Assembly (NCBI RefSeq): GCF_001952855.1 | Contig: NZ_LPNO01000001.1 | Coordinates: 256,101-320,100, forward strand | Source of the DNA: Pseudomonas sp. ATCC PTA-122608 | Lineage (GTDB): Bacteria; Pseudomonadota; Gammaproteobacteria; Pseudomonadales; Pseudomonadaceae | Direction of reading: 5' to 3' | DNA: 64,000 bases | The notes under the pieces: model-generated | Databases searched by the model: none | What the model was told of the DNA's origin: nothing | What the model saw: the letters and a program-made list of their open reading frames with translations, nothing else | Translations under genes and position numbers: made by a program | Shown here: positions 55,602 through 63,662 of the stretch, piece after piece | Numbering within the stretch: the stretch's first letter is position 1 | Layout: each line of letters begins with the position of its first letter

Positions 55602-55712
55602 CAGCATTTATGAAAAAGCTGACAGGAAGGAGAAACTTCAATAAATCCGGGACTTGCGAGGAGGTGGGAGCGATTTCGTGGAAACAATCTGTAATCGTTG
55701 TAAGGCAAAATC

Positions 55713-55804
55713 TGTGGCGAGGGAGCTTGCTCCCGTTGGGTCGCGTAGCGGCCCCCAAAATGGAACTGCTGCGCAGTTCAACGGGAGCAAGCTCCCTCGC
55801 CACA
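55713..55804. repeat. REPIN of the GGCGAGGGAGC class
   Basis: Arms TGTGGCGAGGGAGCTTGCTC and its inverse around a spacer. This is a different REP class from the other five complete REPINs in the window and is the same class as the half-element at 23-46. It lies between pstS and the MFS gene. Confidence 0.88.
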
Positions 55805-55833
55805 AGGTTATCCGTCAGTTTTCAAAAAACGTG

Positions 55834-57123
55834 TCAGCGCCCACGCTTCCACAGATACCCGCCCACGGCCATCCCCATCACGCACAGGACAGCCACGTAG
55901 TACGCCGGGCCCATGGGACTTTCTTTCATCAGCAGCGACACCGCCAAGGGTGTCAGGCCACCGAACACGGCATAAGCGACGTTGTAGGAGAACGACAAAC
56001 CACTGAAACGCACCACTGGCGGGAATGCCTTCACCATGACATAGGGCACCACACCGATGGTGCCTACAAACAGGCCGGTCAAGGCGTACAACGGGAACAG
56101 CCAATCCGGGTGAGCCACCAGGCTGTGATAGAGCGTCCAGGACGTTGCCAGCAACAGCGCACAGCCGATGATCAACACACGCCCGGCACCGAATCGGTCG
56201 GCCAGGGCCCCGGAGGCAATACACCCCAGGCTCAGGGTGACGATGGCCAGGCTATTGGCCTGCAGCGCCATCGTAGGGCTGAAGTGATAGACCGTTTGCA
56301 ACACAGTCGGCGTCATCAGGATAACGACGACCACACCGGCCGAAAGCAACCAGGTCAGCAACATCGACAACACGATGGCACCACGGTGGTCACGCAGCAC
56401 CGCGCGCAATGGCAGCTCTGCCGCCAGGGTCTTGCGCTGCTGCATCTCGGCGAAGATCGGGGTCTCGTGCAGCCAGCGACGCAGGTACACCGACAGCAAG
56501 CCAAACACACCACCCAGCAGGAACGGAATTCGCCAGGCGTAATCCGACACCTGCTCCGGGGTGTAGAGCGTGTTGATGGCGGTGGCCACCAGCGAACCCA
56601 ACAGGATGCCGGCCGTCAGGCCGCTGGTCAGGGTTCCACAGGCATAGCCAATATGACGCGGCGGCACATGCTCGGAAACGAACACCCACGCGCCTGGTAC
56701 TTCACCGCCAATCGCCGCGCCCTGGATCACGCGCATCAGCAGCAACAGGATCGGCGCCCACAGGCCGATCTGCGCATAGGTCGGCAGCAGGCCCATGATT
56801 AGGGTCGGCACGGCCATCATGAAGATGCTCAGGGTGAACATCTTCTTGCGCCCCAGCAGGTCGCCGAAGTGCGCCATGATGATCCCGCCCAACGGCCGCG
56901 CCAGATAGCCGGCGGCGAAAATGCCGAAGGTCTGCATCATGCGCAGCCATTCGGGCATCTCGGCAGGGAAAAACAGTTTCCCGACCACTGTGGCGAAAAA
57001 CACGAAAATGATGAAGTCGTAGAACTCCAGCGCCCCGCCCAAGGCAGACAGCGACAGGGTTTTGTAGTCGTTGCGGGTCAGCGGGCGCGAAGGTTGCGCA
57101 CTGCTTGCGGGCACGGAGGACAT
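55834..57123 (-). CDS. MFS transporter of the metabolite:H+ symporter type
   Basis: A 429-residue, 12-helix transporter. Family features are GGALEFYDFIIFVFFATVVG, RPLGGIIMAHFGDLLGRKK and RVIQGAAIGGEVPGAWVFVSE. Members move organic acids or osmolytes such as proline or betaine with protons; the substrate here cannot be read from sequence. The ATG at 57123 gives the common start. It occupies the place beyond pstS seen in other Pseudomonas genomes. Confidence 0.9.
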   Translation of the reverse strand: MSSVPASSAQPSRPLTRNDYKTLSLSALGGALEFYDFIIFVFFATVVGKLFFPAEMPEWLRMMQTFGIFAAGYLARPLGGIIMAHFGDLLGRKKMFTLSIFMMAVPTLIMGLLPTYAQIGLWAPILLLLMRVIQGAAIGGEVPGAWVFVSEHVPPRHIGYACGTLTSGLTAGILLGSLVATAINTLYTPEQVSDYAWRIPFLLGGVFGLLSVYLRRWLHETPIFAEMQQRKTLAAELPLRAVLRDHRGAIVLSMLLTWLLSAGVVVVILMTPTVLQTVYHFSPTMALQANSLAIVTLSLGCIASGALADRFGAGRVLIIGCALLLATSWTLYHSLVAHPDWLFPLYALTGLFVGTIGVVPYVMVKAFPPVVRFSGLSFSYNVAYAVFGGLTPLAVSLLMKESPMGPAYYVAVLCVMGMAVGGYLWKRGR

Positions 57124-57579
57124 GGCAAGGCTTCTCTTATAGTAGTCAGGACGGCAAGCCCGGGACTTGCGGCAGGTTTGGCAAGATAGCAAATCGCTTG
57201 AAAAAGCACAGCGTCAGGCCGTTAACAGTTCAGATAAGCGAAATATTCCCGTCGCAGAACTGCAATTAACATGAGCAGGAGCACAGTTGCCGGAAAAAGC
57301 CGCGATACAGCTTCTATTTACCGACCAAATGAGCGACGGGAGGTCGTCGTGGCGCCGACGGCTCGATATACTCGCCCATTGCAAGCGCCAGACCCGCATC
57401 CTTGAGGGGCTGCTGTGCCAAAACGCCGTTGGTGTCCTCCAGCCGATTTGGCAGAGTTTCCCTTTAGTACGCCTTACGAGAAACGCATCGAGCGGTGTAT
57501 GTTGGTGCTGAAACGTTTTTCCAGAAGACGGCTATCCACTTGAAATACCCATAAAGCGTCACGGGTCAGAGGCACCGGC
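57124..57579. other. Long intergenic region without a clear gene
   Basis: About 455 bases between divergent genes. Short frames exist on both strands (57287-57511 plus, 57214-57399 minus), but they overlap each other and show no family resemblance or good ribosome site. Promoters for the MFS and thioesterase genes must lie here. No regulatory motif was identified. Confidence 0.5.
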
Positions 57580-57984
57580 ATGATCGAACTCGAACAAGAA
57601 GATCCTATCCCGCAAGGCGATCTCGCCCTGCAAATCACTGCACTCCCGCGTGAAACCAACGGTTTCGGCGACATCTTCGGCGGCTGGCTGGTCGCGCAGA
57701 TGGACCTGGCCGGCACGGCCATGGCGAGCAAGGTTGCCGGTGGCCGCGTCGCGACCGTCGCGATTGATCGCATGGCATTCCTGGTGCCAGTGGCCGTCGG
57801 CGCGCAGTTGTCCTTCTATACCCAGGCCCTGGAAATCGGCCGCAGCTCGATCCAGATGATGGTCGAAGTGTGGAGCGACGACCCGCTGTCCAGTGAATGG
57901 CGCAAAGTCACCGAGGCTGTGTTTGTGTTCGTTGCCATCGATGGCAGCGGTCGCACCCGGTCGGTTCCGTCGCGGGCGCGTTAA
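57580..57984 (+). CDS. Acyl-CoA thioesterase, YciA-like hotdog fold
   Basis: A 134-residue protein with the YciA-type motifs LQITALPRETNGFGDIFGGW and MDLAGTAMASKVAGGRVATV. These hexameric enzymes hydrolyse acyl-CoA and help recycle CoA. Length is typical. Confidence 0.93.
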   Translation: MIELEQEDPIPQGDLALQITALPRETNGFGDIFGGWLVAQMDLAGTAMASKVAGGRVATVAIDRMAFLVPVAVGAQLSFYTQALEIGRSSIQMMVEVWSDDPLSSEWRKVTEAVFVFVAIDGSGRTRSVPSRAR

Positions 57985-58042
57985 ACATCGCGACGTTTTG
58001 ACGGTCCATTGCCCCATTGTCTGCCATTGAGAGCGCGCGCCT

Positions 58043-58942
58043 ATGTCTACGCCCAACGTTGAAACCGTAAAACTGGATGAGCTGAACGCTTGGCGCATCC
58101 GCCATAACGGGGCCGAATTGGTGGTGGCCCAGCAAGGCGCGCACATCGTCAGTTACCAGCGCACCGGCGAGAAGCCGCTGATCTGGCCCAATGACGCCGT
58201 GGTGTTCAAGAAAGGCAAAGGCATTCGTACCGGCGTGCCGGTGTGCTGGCCGTGGTTTGGCGTGTTCGACCGCAATCCGCAAAGCGTCAAGGCCATGTAC
58301 CAGGGCGACGAGCCAGCTGGGGCGCATGGGTTCGTACGGACCGCCGACTGGACGTTGGCTGGCGTGGAAGCTGAAGGCGCAGCGTTGCGGGTTGAACTGG
58401 AACTGCCGGTGCCTGAAGGTGGCTTCCCGGGTTGGCCGCATCTAGTTGACCTGAAGATGAGCATCCTGCTGGATGATCAACTGCACATCCGCCTGACCAG
58501 CCACAACCGTGGCACCGAGACCGTCAGCCTCAGCCAGGCGCTGCACAGTTATTTTGCGGTCAGTGATGTGCGCAACGTGCAGGTCGACGGCCTGGACGGG
58601 CGAGCCTATATCGACACCGCCGACGGCTGGAGCCACAAGCAGCAATCCGGGCTCCTGCACTTCACCGCCGAGACCGACCGCATCTACCTCGACACGCCAG
58701 CGCAACTGAACATTGTCGATAAAGACTGGCAGCGCCGCGTTCAACTCACCAGCACAGGTTCGCGCTCGACGGTGATCTGGAACCCGTGGACTGAACGTGC
58801 CAAGGCTTTCAGCGACATGGCCGACGATGGCTGGCAGGGCATGCTGTGCATCGAGACCGCGAACGTGCTGGACGATGTGGTGACACTGGCGCCGGGTGAA
58901 AGCCATACCCTGGGCGTGAGCATCGCCGGTATTGCCCTGTAA
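58043..58942 (+). CDS. D-hexose-6-phosphate mutarotase (YeaD-like)
   Basis: A 299-residue aldose-1-epimerase family protein with the features IRTGVPVCWPWFG, GAHGFVRTADWTL, HSYFAVSDVRNVQVDGL and VIWNPWTERAKAFSDM. It speeds interconversion of the alpha and beta anomers of glucose-6-phosphate-type sugars. It follows the thioesterase by 58 bases and a REPIN lies after it. Confidence 0.92.
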   Translation: MSTPNVETVKLDELNAWRIRHNGAELVVAQQGAHIVSYQRTGEKPLIWPNDAVVFKKGKGIRTGVPVCWPWFGVFDRNPQSVKAMYQGDEPAGAHGFVRTADWTLAGVEAEGAALRVELELPVPEGGFPGWPHLVDLKMSILLDDQLHIRLTSHNRGTETVSLSQALHSYFAVSDVRNVQVDGLDGRAYIDTADGWSHKQQSGLLHFTAETDRIYLDTPAQLNIVDKDWQRRVQLTSTGSRSTVIWNPWTERAKAFSDMADDGWQGMLCIETANVLDDVVTLAPGESHTLGVSIAGIAL

Positions 58943-58955
58943 ACCCAATCAAAAA

Positions 58956-59045
58956 TGTGGGAGCGGGCTTGCTCGCGAATGCGGTTTTCCAGTTAGTGTA
59001 TGTGCTGACTGACACACCGCTTTCGCGAGCAAGCCCGCTCCCACA
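58956..59045. repeat. REPIN after the mutarotase gene
   Basis: Inverted arms GTGGGAGCGGGCTTGCTCGC at both ends around a spacer, between the convergent mutarotase and DUF3299 genes. Confidence 0.9.
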
Positions 59046-59062
59046 TTAGGTTCTGCGTCAGA

Positions 59063-59596
59063 TCAGAGATCCGACTCTTTAACCGCCCGCACTTTCCCCG
59101 CATCCAGCGCATACGCCGCATCGGCCAGGTCATTGTTGACCTTCTCCACCTTCAGCGTGCCCGTCACCCACAGCGGCGTGTAGATATCATCCAGCTTCAA
59201 ACCCTTGGGATAACGCACCAGCACCAACTGGTTGGGCGGCGGTGGCGGAACGTGGATGCAGGCGCCCGGGTAAGGCACCAGGAAGAACAGCGTGCTGCGG
59301 CCCTTGGCGTCGGTTTCCAGTGGCACGGGGTAGCCGCCGATGCGGATGTTCTTGCCGTTCATGGCAGCCACGGTCTTGGTGGAATACATCACCGCCGGCA
59401 AGCCCTTGCTCTGCTTCAGGCCACCCTTTGCGGTGAACGTGCCTTGGGCTTCCGGGGAGTTGTGGTCGATTTCCGGCATTTCTTCGAGGGCTTTCTGGTC
59501 CGACTTGGGCATCAGTTCCAGCCAGTCGGTTTCCGGCAGTTCGCCAGCGTGGGCCAACCCGGTGCATAGAAGAAGGGATAACAGGAGACGGCGCAT
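59063..59596 (-). CDS. Exported DUF3299 protein
   Basis: A 177-residue protein with signal peptide MRRLLLSLLLCTGLAHAGEL and DUF3299 features (VRIGG-type GKNIRIGGYPVPLE, FFLVPYPGACIHVPPPPPN). Proteins of this family are periplasmic with an OB-like fold and often accompany metal or lipoprotein transport genes. No function is established. The ATG at 59596 begins the signal peptide. Confidence 0.88.
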   Translation of the reverse strand: MRRLLLSLLLCTGLAHAGELPETDWLELMPKSDQKALEEMPEIDHNSPEAQGTFTAKGGLKQSKGLPAVMYSTKTVAAMNGKNIRIGGYPVPLETDAKGRSTLFFLVPYPGACIHVPPPPPNQLVLVRYPKGLKLDDIYTPLWVTGTLKVEKVNNDLADAAYALDAGKVRAVKESDL

Positions 59597-59674
59597 GGAG
59601 AAGCTCGGCAAGGATTACAGTGCCGGCATTCTAGCCCTCTGCGCCTGCGCAGCGCAGAGGGCTTGGTCGCTAAA

Positions 59675-59920
59675 TTACTTCTTTTTCAGCAAACCGTAGA
59701 TCACCAGCAACACCACGGCACCCACCAGCGCACCAATGAAGCCTGCACCTTGGCCAGCCTGATAGATGCCCAGTGCCTGGCCGCCATAGGTAGCAACCAG
59801 CGAACCGGCGATACCCAGCAGGATGGTCATGATCCAGCCCATGCTGTCGTCGCCTGGTTTCAGGAAACGCGCCAGCAGGCCGACGATCAAACCGATAAAG
59901 ATGGTTCCAATGATACCCAT
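59675..59920 (-). CDS. GlsB/YeaQ/YmgE-family small membrane protein
   Basis: An 81-residue protein of about three membrane helices with the family pattern MGIIGTIFIGLIVGLLAR, GWIMTILLGIAGS and GALVGAVVLLVIYG. Related proteins are linked to stress response, with no known biochemical role. It is a single-gene unit between DUF3299 and purK. Confidence 0.92.
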   Translation of the reverse strand: MGIIGTIFIGLIVGLLARFLKPGDDSMGWIMTILLGIAGSLVATYGGQALGIYQAGQGAGFIGALVGAVVLLVIYGLLKKK

Positions 59921-60024
59921 GGCATTTCCCTCTGATTGAAGTGAGCTAAGTCAAAGCCTAGTCAGACTTTGGCTTCCTGCAATCAGAGGGTGGCGGGTAC
60001 CAATGGTTCCCGCCCGGCCTTGGG

Positions 60025-61110
60025 TTATTGCTCAGCGATCAGCGCTTCGACCTTGAGGATCTGCGCTTGCAGCGTCGCGCGGTCCTTGCAGCGCAGGTTG
60101 GCGTGGCCGACCTTGCGCCCGGCCTTGAACGCCTTGCCGTAGTGATGCAGATGGCAGTCATCAATCGCGATCACACGATCAACCGGCGGCACCACGCCGA
60201 TGAAGTTGAGCATGGCGCTCTCGCCGACCTTGGCCGTGGAGCCCAACGGCAAGCCCGCCACCGCCCGCAGGTGGTTTTCGAACTGGCTGCACTCGGCGCC
60301 TTCGGTGGTCCAGTGCCCGGAGTTGTGCACGCGCGGGGCGATTTCGTTGGCCTTGAGGCCTCCGTCGACTTCAAAGAACTCGAACGCCATCACGCCGACG
60401 TAATCCAGTTGCTTGAGCACACGGCTCGAATAATCTTCGGCCAGGGCTTGCAGCGGGTGGTCGGTGCTGGCCACGGACAGCTTGAGGATGCCGCTATCGT
60501 GGGTGTTGTGTACCAGCGGGTAGAAGCGGGTTTCGCCATCCCGGGCACGCACGGCGATCAGCGAGACTTCGCCGGTGAACGGCACGAAGCCTTCCAGCAG
60601 GCAGGCGACGCTGCCCAGTTCGGCGAAGGTACCGACCACGTCGGCGGCGGTGCGCAGGACTTTCTGGCCCTTGCCGTCGTAACCCAGGGTGCGAGTCTTC
60701 AGCACGGCCGGCAGGCCGATGGAGGCGACTGCGGCGTCCAGGTCAGCCTGGGACTGGATGTCGGCGAAGGCCGGCGTCGGGATGCCCAGGTCCTTGAACA
60801 TGCTCTTCTCGAACCAGCGGTCACGAGCGATGCGCAAGGCTTCGGCGCTCGGGTACACCGGCACGAACTGCGACAGGAAGGCTACGGTTTCAGCCGGGAC
60901 ACTTTCGAACTCGAAGGTCACCAGGTCGACTTCATCGGCCAGTTGGCGCAGGTGATCCGGGTCGCTGTAATCAGCCCGCAGATGTTCACCCAACGCAGCC
61001 GCACAGGCGTCCGGCGCCGGGTCCAGGAAAGCGAAGTTCATCCCCAGCGGCGTACCCGCCAGGGCCAGCATGCGGCCCAGTTGGCCGCCACCGATTACAC
61101 CGATTTTCAT
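60025..61110 (-). CDS. purK: PurK, N5-carboxyaminoimidazole ribonucleotide synthase
   Basis: A 361-residue ATP-grasp enzyme. It starts MKIGVIGGGQLGRMLALAG and carries LKTRTLGYDGKGQ, the acidic metal-binding part (GVMAFEFFEVDGGLKANEIA) and PRVHNSGHWT. It carboxylates AIR with ATP and bicarbonate in de novo purine synthesis. The ATG at 61110 is 11 bases after purE, so they form one operon. Confidence 0.97.
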   Translation of the reverse strand: MKIGVIGGGQLGRMLALAGTPLGMNFAFLDPAPDACAAALGEHLRADYSDPDHLRQLADEVDLVTFEFESVPAETVAFLSQFVPVYPSAEALRIARDRWFEKSMFKDLGIPTPAFADIQSQADLDAAVASIGLPAVLKTRTLGYDGKGQKVLRTAADVVGTFAELGSVACLLEGFVPFTGEVSLIAVRARDGETRFYPLVHNTHDSGILKLSVASTDHPLQALAEDYSSRVLKQLDYVGVMAFEFFEVDGGLKANEIAPRVHNSGHWTTEGAECSQFENHLRAVAGLPLGSTAKVGESAMLNFIGVVPPVDRVIAIDDCHLHHYGKAFKAGRKVGHANLRCKDRATLQAQILKVEALIAEQ

Positions 61111-61121
61111 CGTCAACAACC

Positions 61122-61613
61122 TCAGGCAATGCGTGGGTCTGGATTGTCCAGGACGCTGTCTGTCTGTTCAGCACGGAATTTTTTCAGCACCGCGTGGAAC
61201 TGCGGGTGCTTGGCCCCGAGGATGCTGGCGGACAGCAAGGCTGCGTTGATCGCGCCGGCCTTGCCGATCGCCAGGGTGGCCACCGGAATACCGGCGGGCA
61301 TCTGCACGATGGACAACAGCGAATCCACGCCCGAGAGCATCGACGACTGCACCGGAACGCCAAGTACTGGCAGGTGAGTCTTGGCGGCACACATGCCTGG
61401 CAAGTGAGCTGCACCGCCGGCACCGGCGATAATCACCTCGATGCCACGGGACTCTGCTTCATCGGCATACTGGAAGAGCAAATCCGGAGTGCGGTGGGCG
61501 GAAACCACCTTCACTTCATAGGGAATGCCGAGTTTTTCCAGCATATCGGCGGTGTGGCTAAGGGTGGACCAATCGGACTTGGAGCCCATGATCACGCCAA
61601 CCAATGCACTCAT
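61122..61613 (-). CDS. purE: PurE, N5-CAIR mutase
   Basis: A 163-residue protein with the class I PurE features [27 protein letters not shown] and [20 protein letters not shown], including the active-site His in AHLPG. It converts N5-CAIR made by PurK to CAIR. GAGAAGAGG precedes the ATG. Its leader carries a terminator-like hairpin. Confidence 0.97.
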   Translation of the reverse strand: MSALVGVIMGSKSDWSTLSHTADMLEKLGIPYEVKVVSAHRTPDLLFQYADEAESRGIEVIIAGAGGAAHLPGMCAAKTHLPVLGVPVQSSMLSGVDSLLSIVQMPAGIPVATLAIGKAGAINAALLSASILGAKHPQFHAVLKKFRAEQTDSVLDNPDPRIA

Positions 61614-61651
61614 CGTCGTGCCTCTTCTCTCTGGGCGCCCGCAGGCGCGTC

Positions 61652-61693
61652 AAAAAACAACAAGCCACGCGGGAAATCCGGCGTGGCTTGTTG
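61652..61693 (-). terminator. Intrinsic terminator or attenuator in front of purE
   Basis: On the minus strand CAACAAGCCACGC pairs perfectly with GCGTGGCTTGTTG (13 bp, 10-base loop), followed by TTTTTT. It lies 39 bases before the purE start and 117 bases after the hipA stop. It could end the hipBA message or lie in the purE leader if the promoter is at 61732. Confidence 0.8.
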
Positions 61694-61731
61694 TACGAAT
61701 TAAGGCCGGTTGGACCGGCCGAAGGCCGCGC

Positions 61732-61737
61732 AGTATA
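61732..61737 (-). promoter_or_regulatory. Candidate -10 element for purE-purK
   Basis: On the minus strand TATACT (61737-61732), with CTGTTT about 16 bases upstream as a weak -35. If used, the transcript would start near 61725 and contain the hairpins before purE. Supported only by sequence resemblance. Confidence 0.35.
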
Positions 61738-61809
61738 CCGTAATAACGCAGATAAACAGCCCCTTGGGTGACCATCTGTCTTACAGGTCAAACCGGCGGT
61801 TTTATTGAC

Positions 61810-63114
61810 TTACAAGTCAGCGACAAGATCGAGGCGATGGGTCTTGGCGATGGCCTCGATCATTACCTTTGAGACGCCTGCCTCTGCAGCGATAGAAGGC
61901 CATTGCTGCACAGCTTCATGGACCTCCCGAATGATCTGCTTGGCCTTCAATCCCTTGATCTGCCTCCCCATAGTGAGGAGGTCATCCACCACAAAATTGT
62001 CACGCTTGCCGTTGATGCTCATCTGATGGCTATCGACCCAGAAGTTTCCAGGCAGGTAGGACCACGTTACGTCATAGGCTGGAGACAAGTACCAAGTGCC
62101 GTCGGTATCCAGCAAGAAACTGATGTTCTTGGTATGGTCATCCTGGTTTCGAGCGATAACGTTGAACACCATCCGCCTGAAAAACTGTTCTGCCTCACTA
62201 CGGCCCAGTTTCAGCACCCTGAATACGCTCAGCGCCTCAGCGTAGGAATACTCTCCAGGCTTCTTATAGTCGGCATGATCCAACGCACATAGTGTCGCGG
62301 TATGGATTTTTTCACCCTCATCAGTGCGATCGAATCGCTTGGTCATGAAATGAGCACGTCCGCCTTCTTGAAGCAGGCGACATTCGGTCATCACCACACC
62401 GGCTTGCCTGGCCATCAAGTAATACGCGTATTCGATCCGGCCATAACCTTGACTATCGGCAAGCACATCAGTGTTTTTTCCGACGTCAAACTTAAGGAGC
62501 CAGTAGCTATAACCCTTGGGAGCGATCACCTGCCCTGACCTGATGTGACCTTCGGCGTTGATCGCAATGATCGCCTTCGCACGCGCGCCACCGGCACTTG
62601 TGCCGACCTGAATCAAACGTTGCAATGCAGCGTCGTCGACAGTGGGGTCATTAGAGGTCAGGCGATCCTCCAGGCTCTCTCTTCCCGAGAGAACTTCCCC
62701 AGCCAACTGGACAAGTGCCGCGATCTCTACGACCTCGGCCTCGTTCGCCTCAGTGTTCATGGCCGGCCGATACTCAAGCGCGCCCATGCCCCGATTACCC
62801 TGGTAAAGAAGTCGATCCACTGGCGTGAACGAAAGCTTGTCACGGCCTTGCTGTGCTAACCACGCATTGATCAGCGCATTACCAAAGTCATCCGGGAGAG
62901 AGTCGGCAAAGATCGCAGGGAGCGCCTTATAGGTTTCCCGATTCAGGTTGGTGAATGCGTAGGTGTACCCCGCGCGGGCGGGCATATGAATGGGCGAGAT
63001 TTCCAGACCCGTGGCCACGAACTCGGGGGAGAATTCGAACTCGCCAACTTCGGTTGCCTCATCCCAATTAAGCGCGCCGACGTATAAACCCCATAAGTAG
63101 ATTTGTGCGATCAC
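61810..63114 (-). CDS. hipA: HipA-like Ser/Thr kinase toxin
   Basis: A 434-residue HipA-family protein. A nucleotide-loop-like segment STSAGGARAKAIIAI-type (reading GTSAGGARAKAIIAI) lies near residue 170. The catalytic-type motif ARNQDDHTKNISFLLD and the metal-binding AYDVTWSYLPGNF lie near residues 310-345. HipA in E. coli phosphorylates GltX and causes growth arrest and persistence; related kinases use other targets. The start is taken as the GTG at 63114, overlapping the stop of the upstream HTH gene (GTGA); a TTG one codon upstream is also possible. Clear toxin function is not shown by sequence. Confidence 0.88.
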   Translation of the reverse strand: MIAQIYLWGLYVGALNWDEATEVGEFEFSPEFVATGLEISPIHMPARAGYTYAFTNLNRETYKALPAIFADSLPDDFGNALINAWLAQQGRDKLSFTPVDRLLYQGNRGMGALEYRPAMNTEANEAEVVEIAALVQLAGEVLSGRESLEDRLTSNDPTVDDAALQRLIQVGTSAGGARAKAIIAINAEGHIRSGQVIAPKGYSYWLLKFDVGKNTDVLADSQGYGRIEYAYYLMARQAGVVMTECRLLQEGGRAHFMTKRFDRTDEGEKIHTATLCALDHADYKKPGEYSYAEALSVFRVLKLGRSEAEQFFRRMVFNVIARNQDDHTKNISFLLDTDGTWYLSPAYDVTWSYLPGNFWVDSHQMSINGKRDNFVVDDLLTMGRQIKGLKAKQIIREVHEAVQQWPSIAAEAGVSKVMIEAIAKTHRLDLVADL

Positions 63115-63491
63115 CAACTAATGTCCTTCTTGGTTGCGTCAGGCACGATGAGCTTTTTCTGGCCTGTTACTGCGGTCGCCGCCAATGGATCCTTGCGAGT
63201 GGTATAGGCCCGCTGGCGCTTCTTCCCGGCCATCTTCGCCATCTGGATGGGGCTTGAACGCACCTCCTCGACCAGAGAACTCAACCGATCCAATTCACCG
63301 ATCACCCGCAGGACCGAAATGAGGTTGAGCAGGGTGCCCTTGCCCGCCATCAACTGACGTAATGTCGTACGCGTAATGCCTGCCTCTTCGGCGACGACTG
63401 CCTGACTGATGTTCTTTTTCACTCTCAAGGCTTCAAGGCGCAAACCAATTGCCTGTGCGATGGCTTGCTCACTCATCGTAGTCATTCGCAT
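63111..63491 (-). CDS. hipB: HipB-like HTH antitoxin/repressor
   Basis: A 126-residue protein with an XRE-type helix-turn-helix (NISQAVVAEEAGITRTTLRQ) near residues 27-46 and a basic tail (MAGKKRQRAYTTRKDP). It is longer than E. coli HipB (88) and more like the HipB-type proteins with extra C-terminal tails. Candidate starts are ATGs at 63491, 63485 and 63476; AGGA before 63491 favours the first. It overlaps hipA by 4 bases and is preceded by repeated TGATCA sites. Confidence 0.82.
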   Translation of the reverse strand: MRMTTMSEQAIAQAIGLRLEALRVKKNISQAVVAEEAGITRTTLRQLMAGKGTLLNLISVLRVIGELDRLSSLVEEVRSSPIQMAKMAGKKRQRAYTTRKDPLAATAVTGQKKLIVPDATKKDISW

Positions 63492-63504
63492 TTTGTATAG
63501 ATTC

Positions 63505-63641
63505 CTGATCAATAGGCAGTATTTCACGGGATATTGATCAGTATTCTAGCCAATAATTGACTGAAAACTGATGCCATATAAAGACATATCTTTTGGCTAG
63601 AAACATGATCAAAATATGACCTTATAGCCTATATTGATCAG
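63505..63641 (-). promoter_or_regulatory. Repeated operator-like sites upstream of hipBA
   Basis: ATATTGATCAG occurs exactly at 63531-63541 and 63631-63641, an inverted near-copy (CTGATCAATA) at 63505-63514, and a further TGATCA at 63606-63611. A 10-bp inverted repeat TTCTAGCCAA / TTGGCTAGAA (63544-63553 and 63593-63602) frames part of this AT-rich region. Such an array is what a cooperative HipB-type repressor would bind. Confidence 0.6.
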
Positions 63642-63662
63642 AAAACTATCCAATTTACATCA

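Noticed and set aside
57287..57511. Small frame in the MFS-thioesterase gap
   Set aside because: No ribosome binding site or family resemblance, and it overlaps another short frame on the opposite strand.
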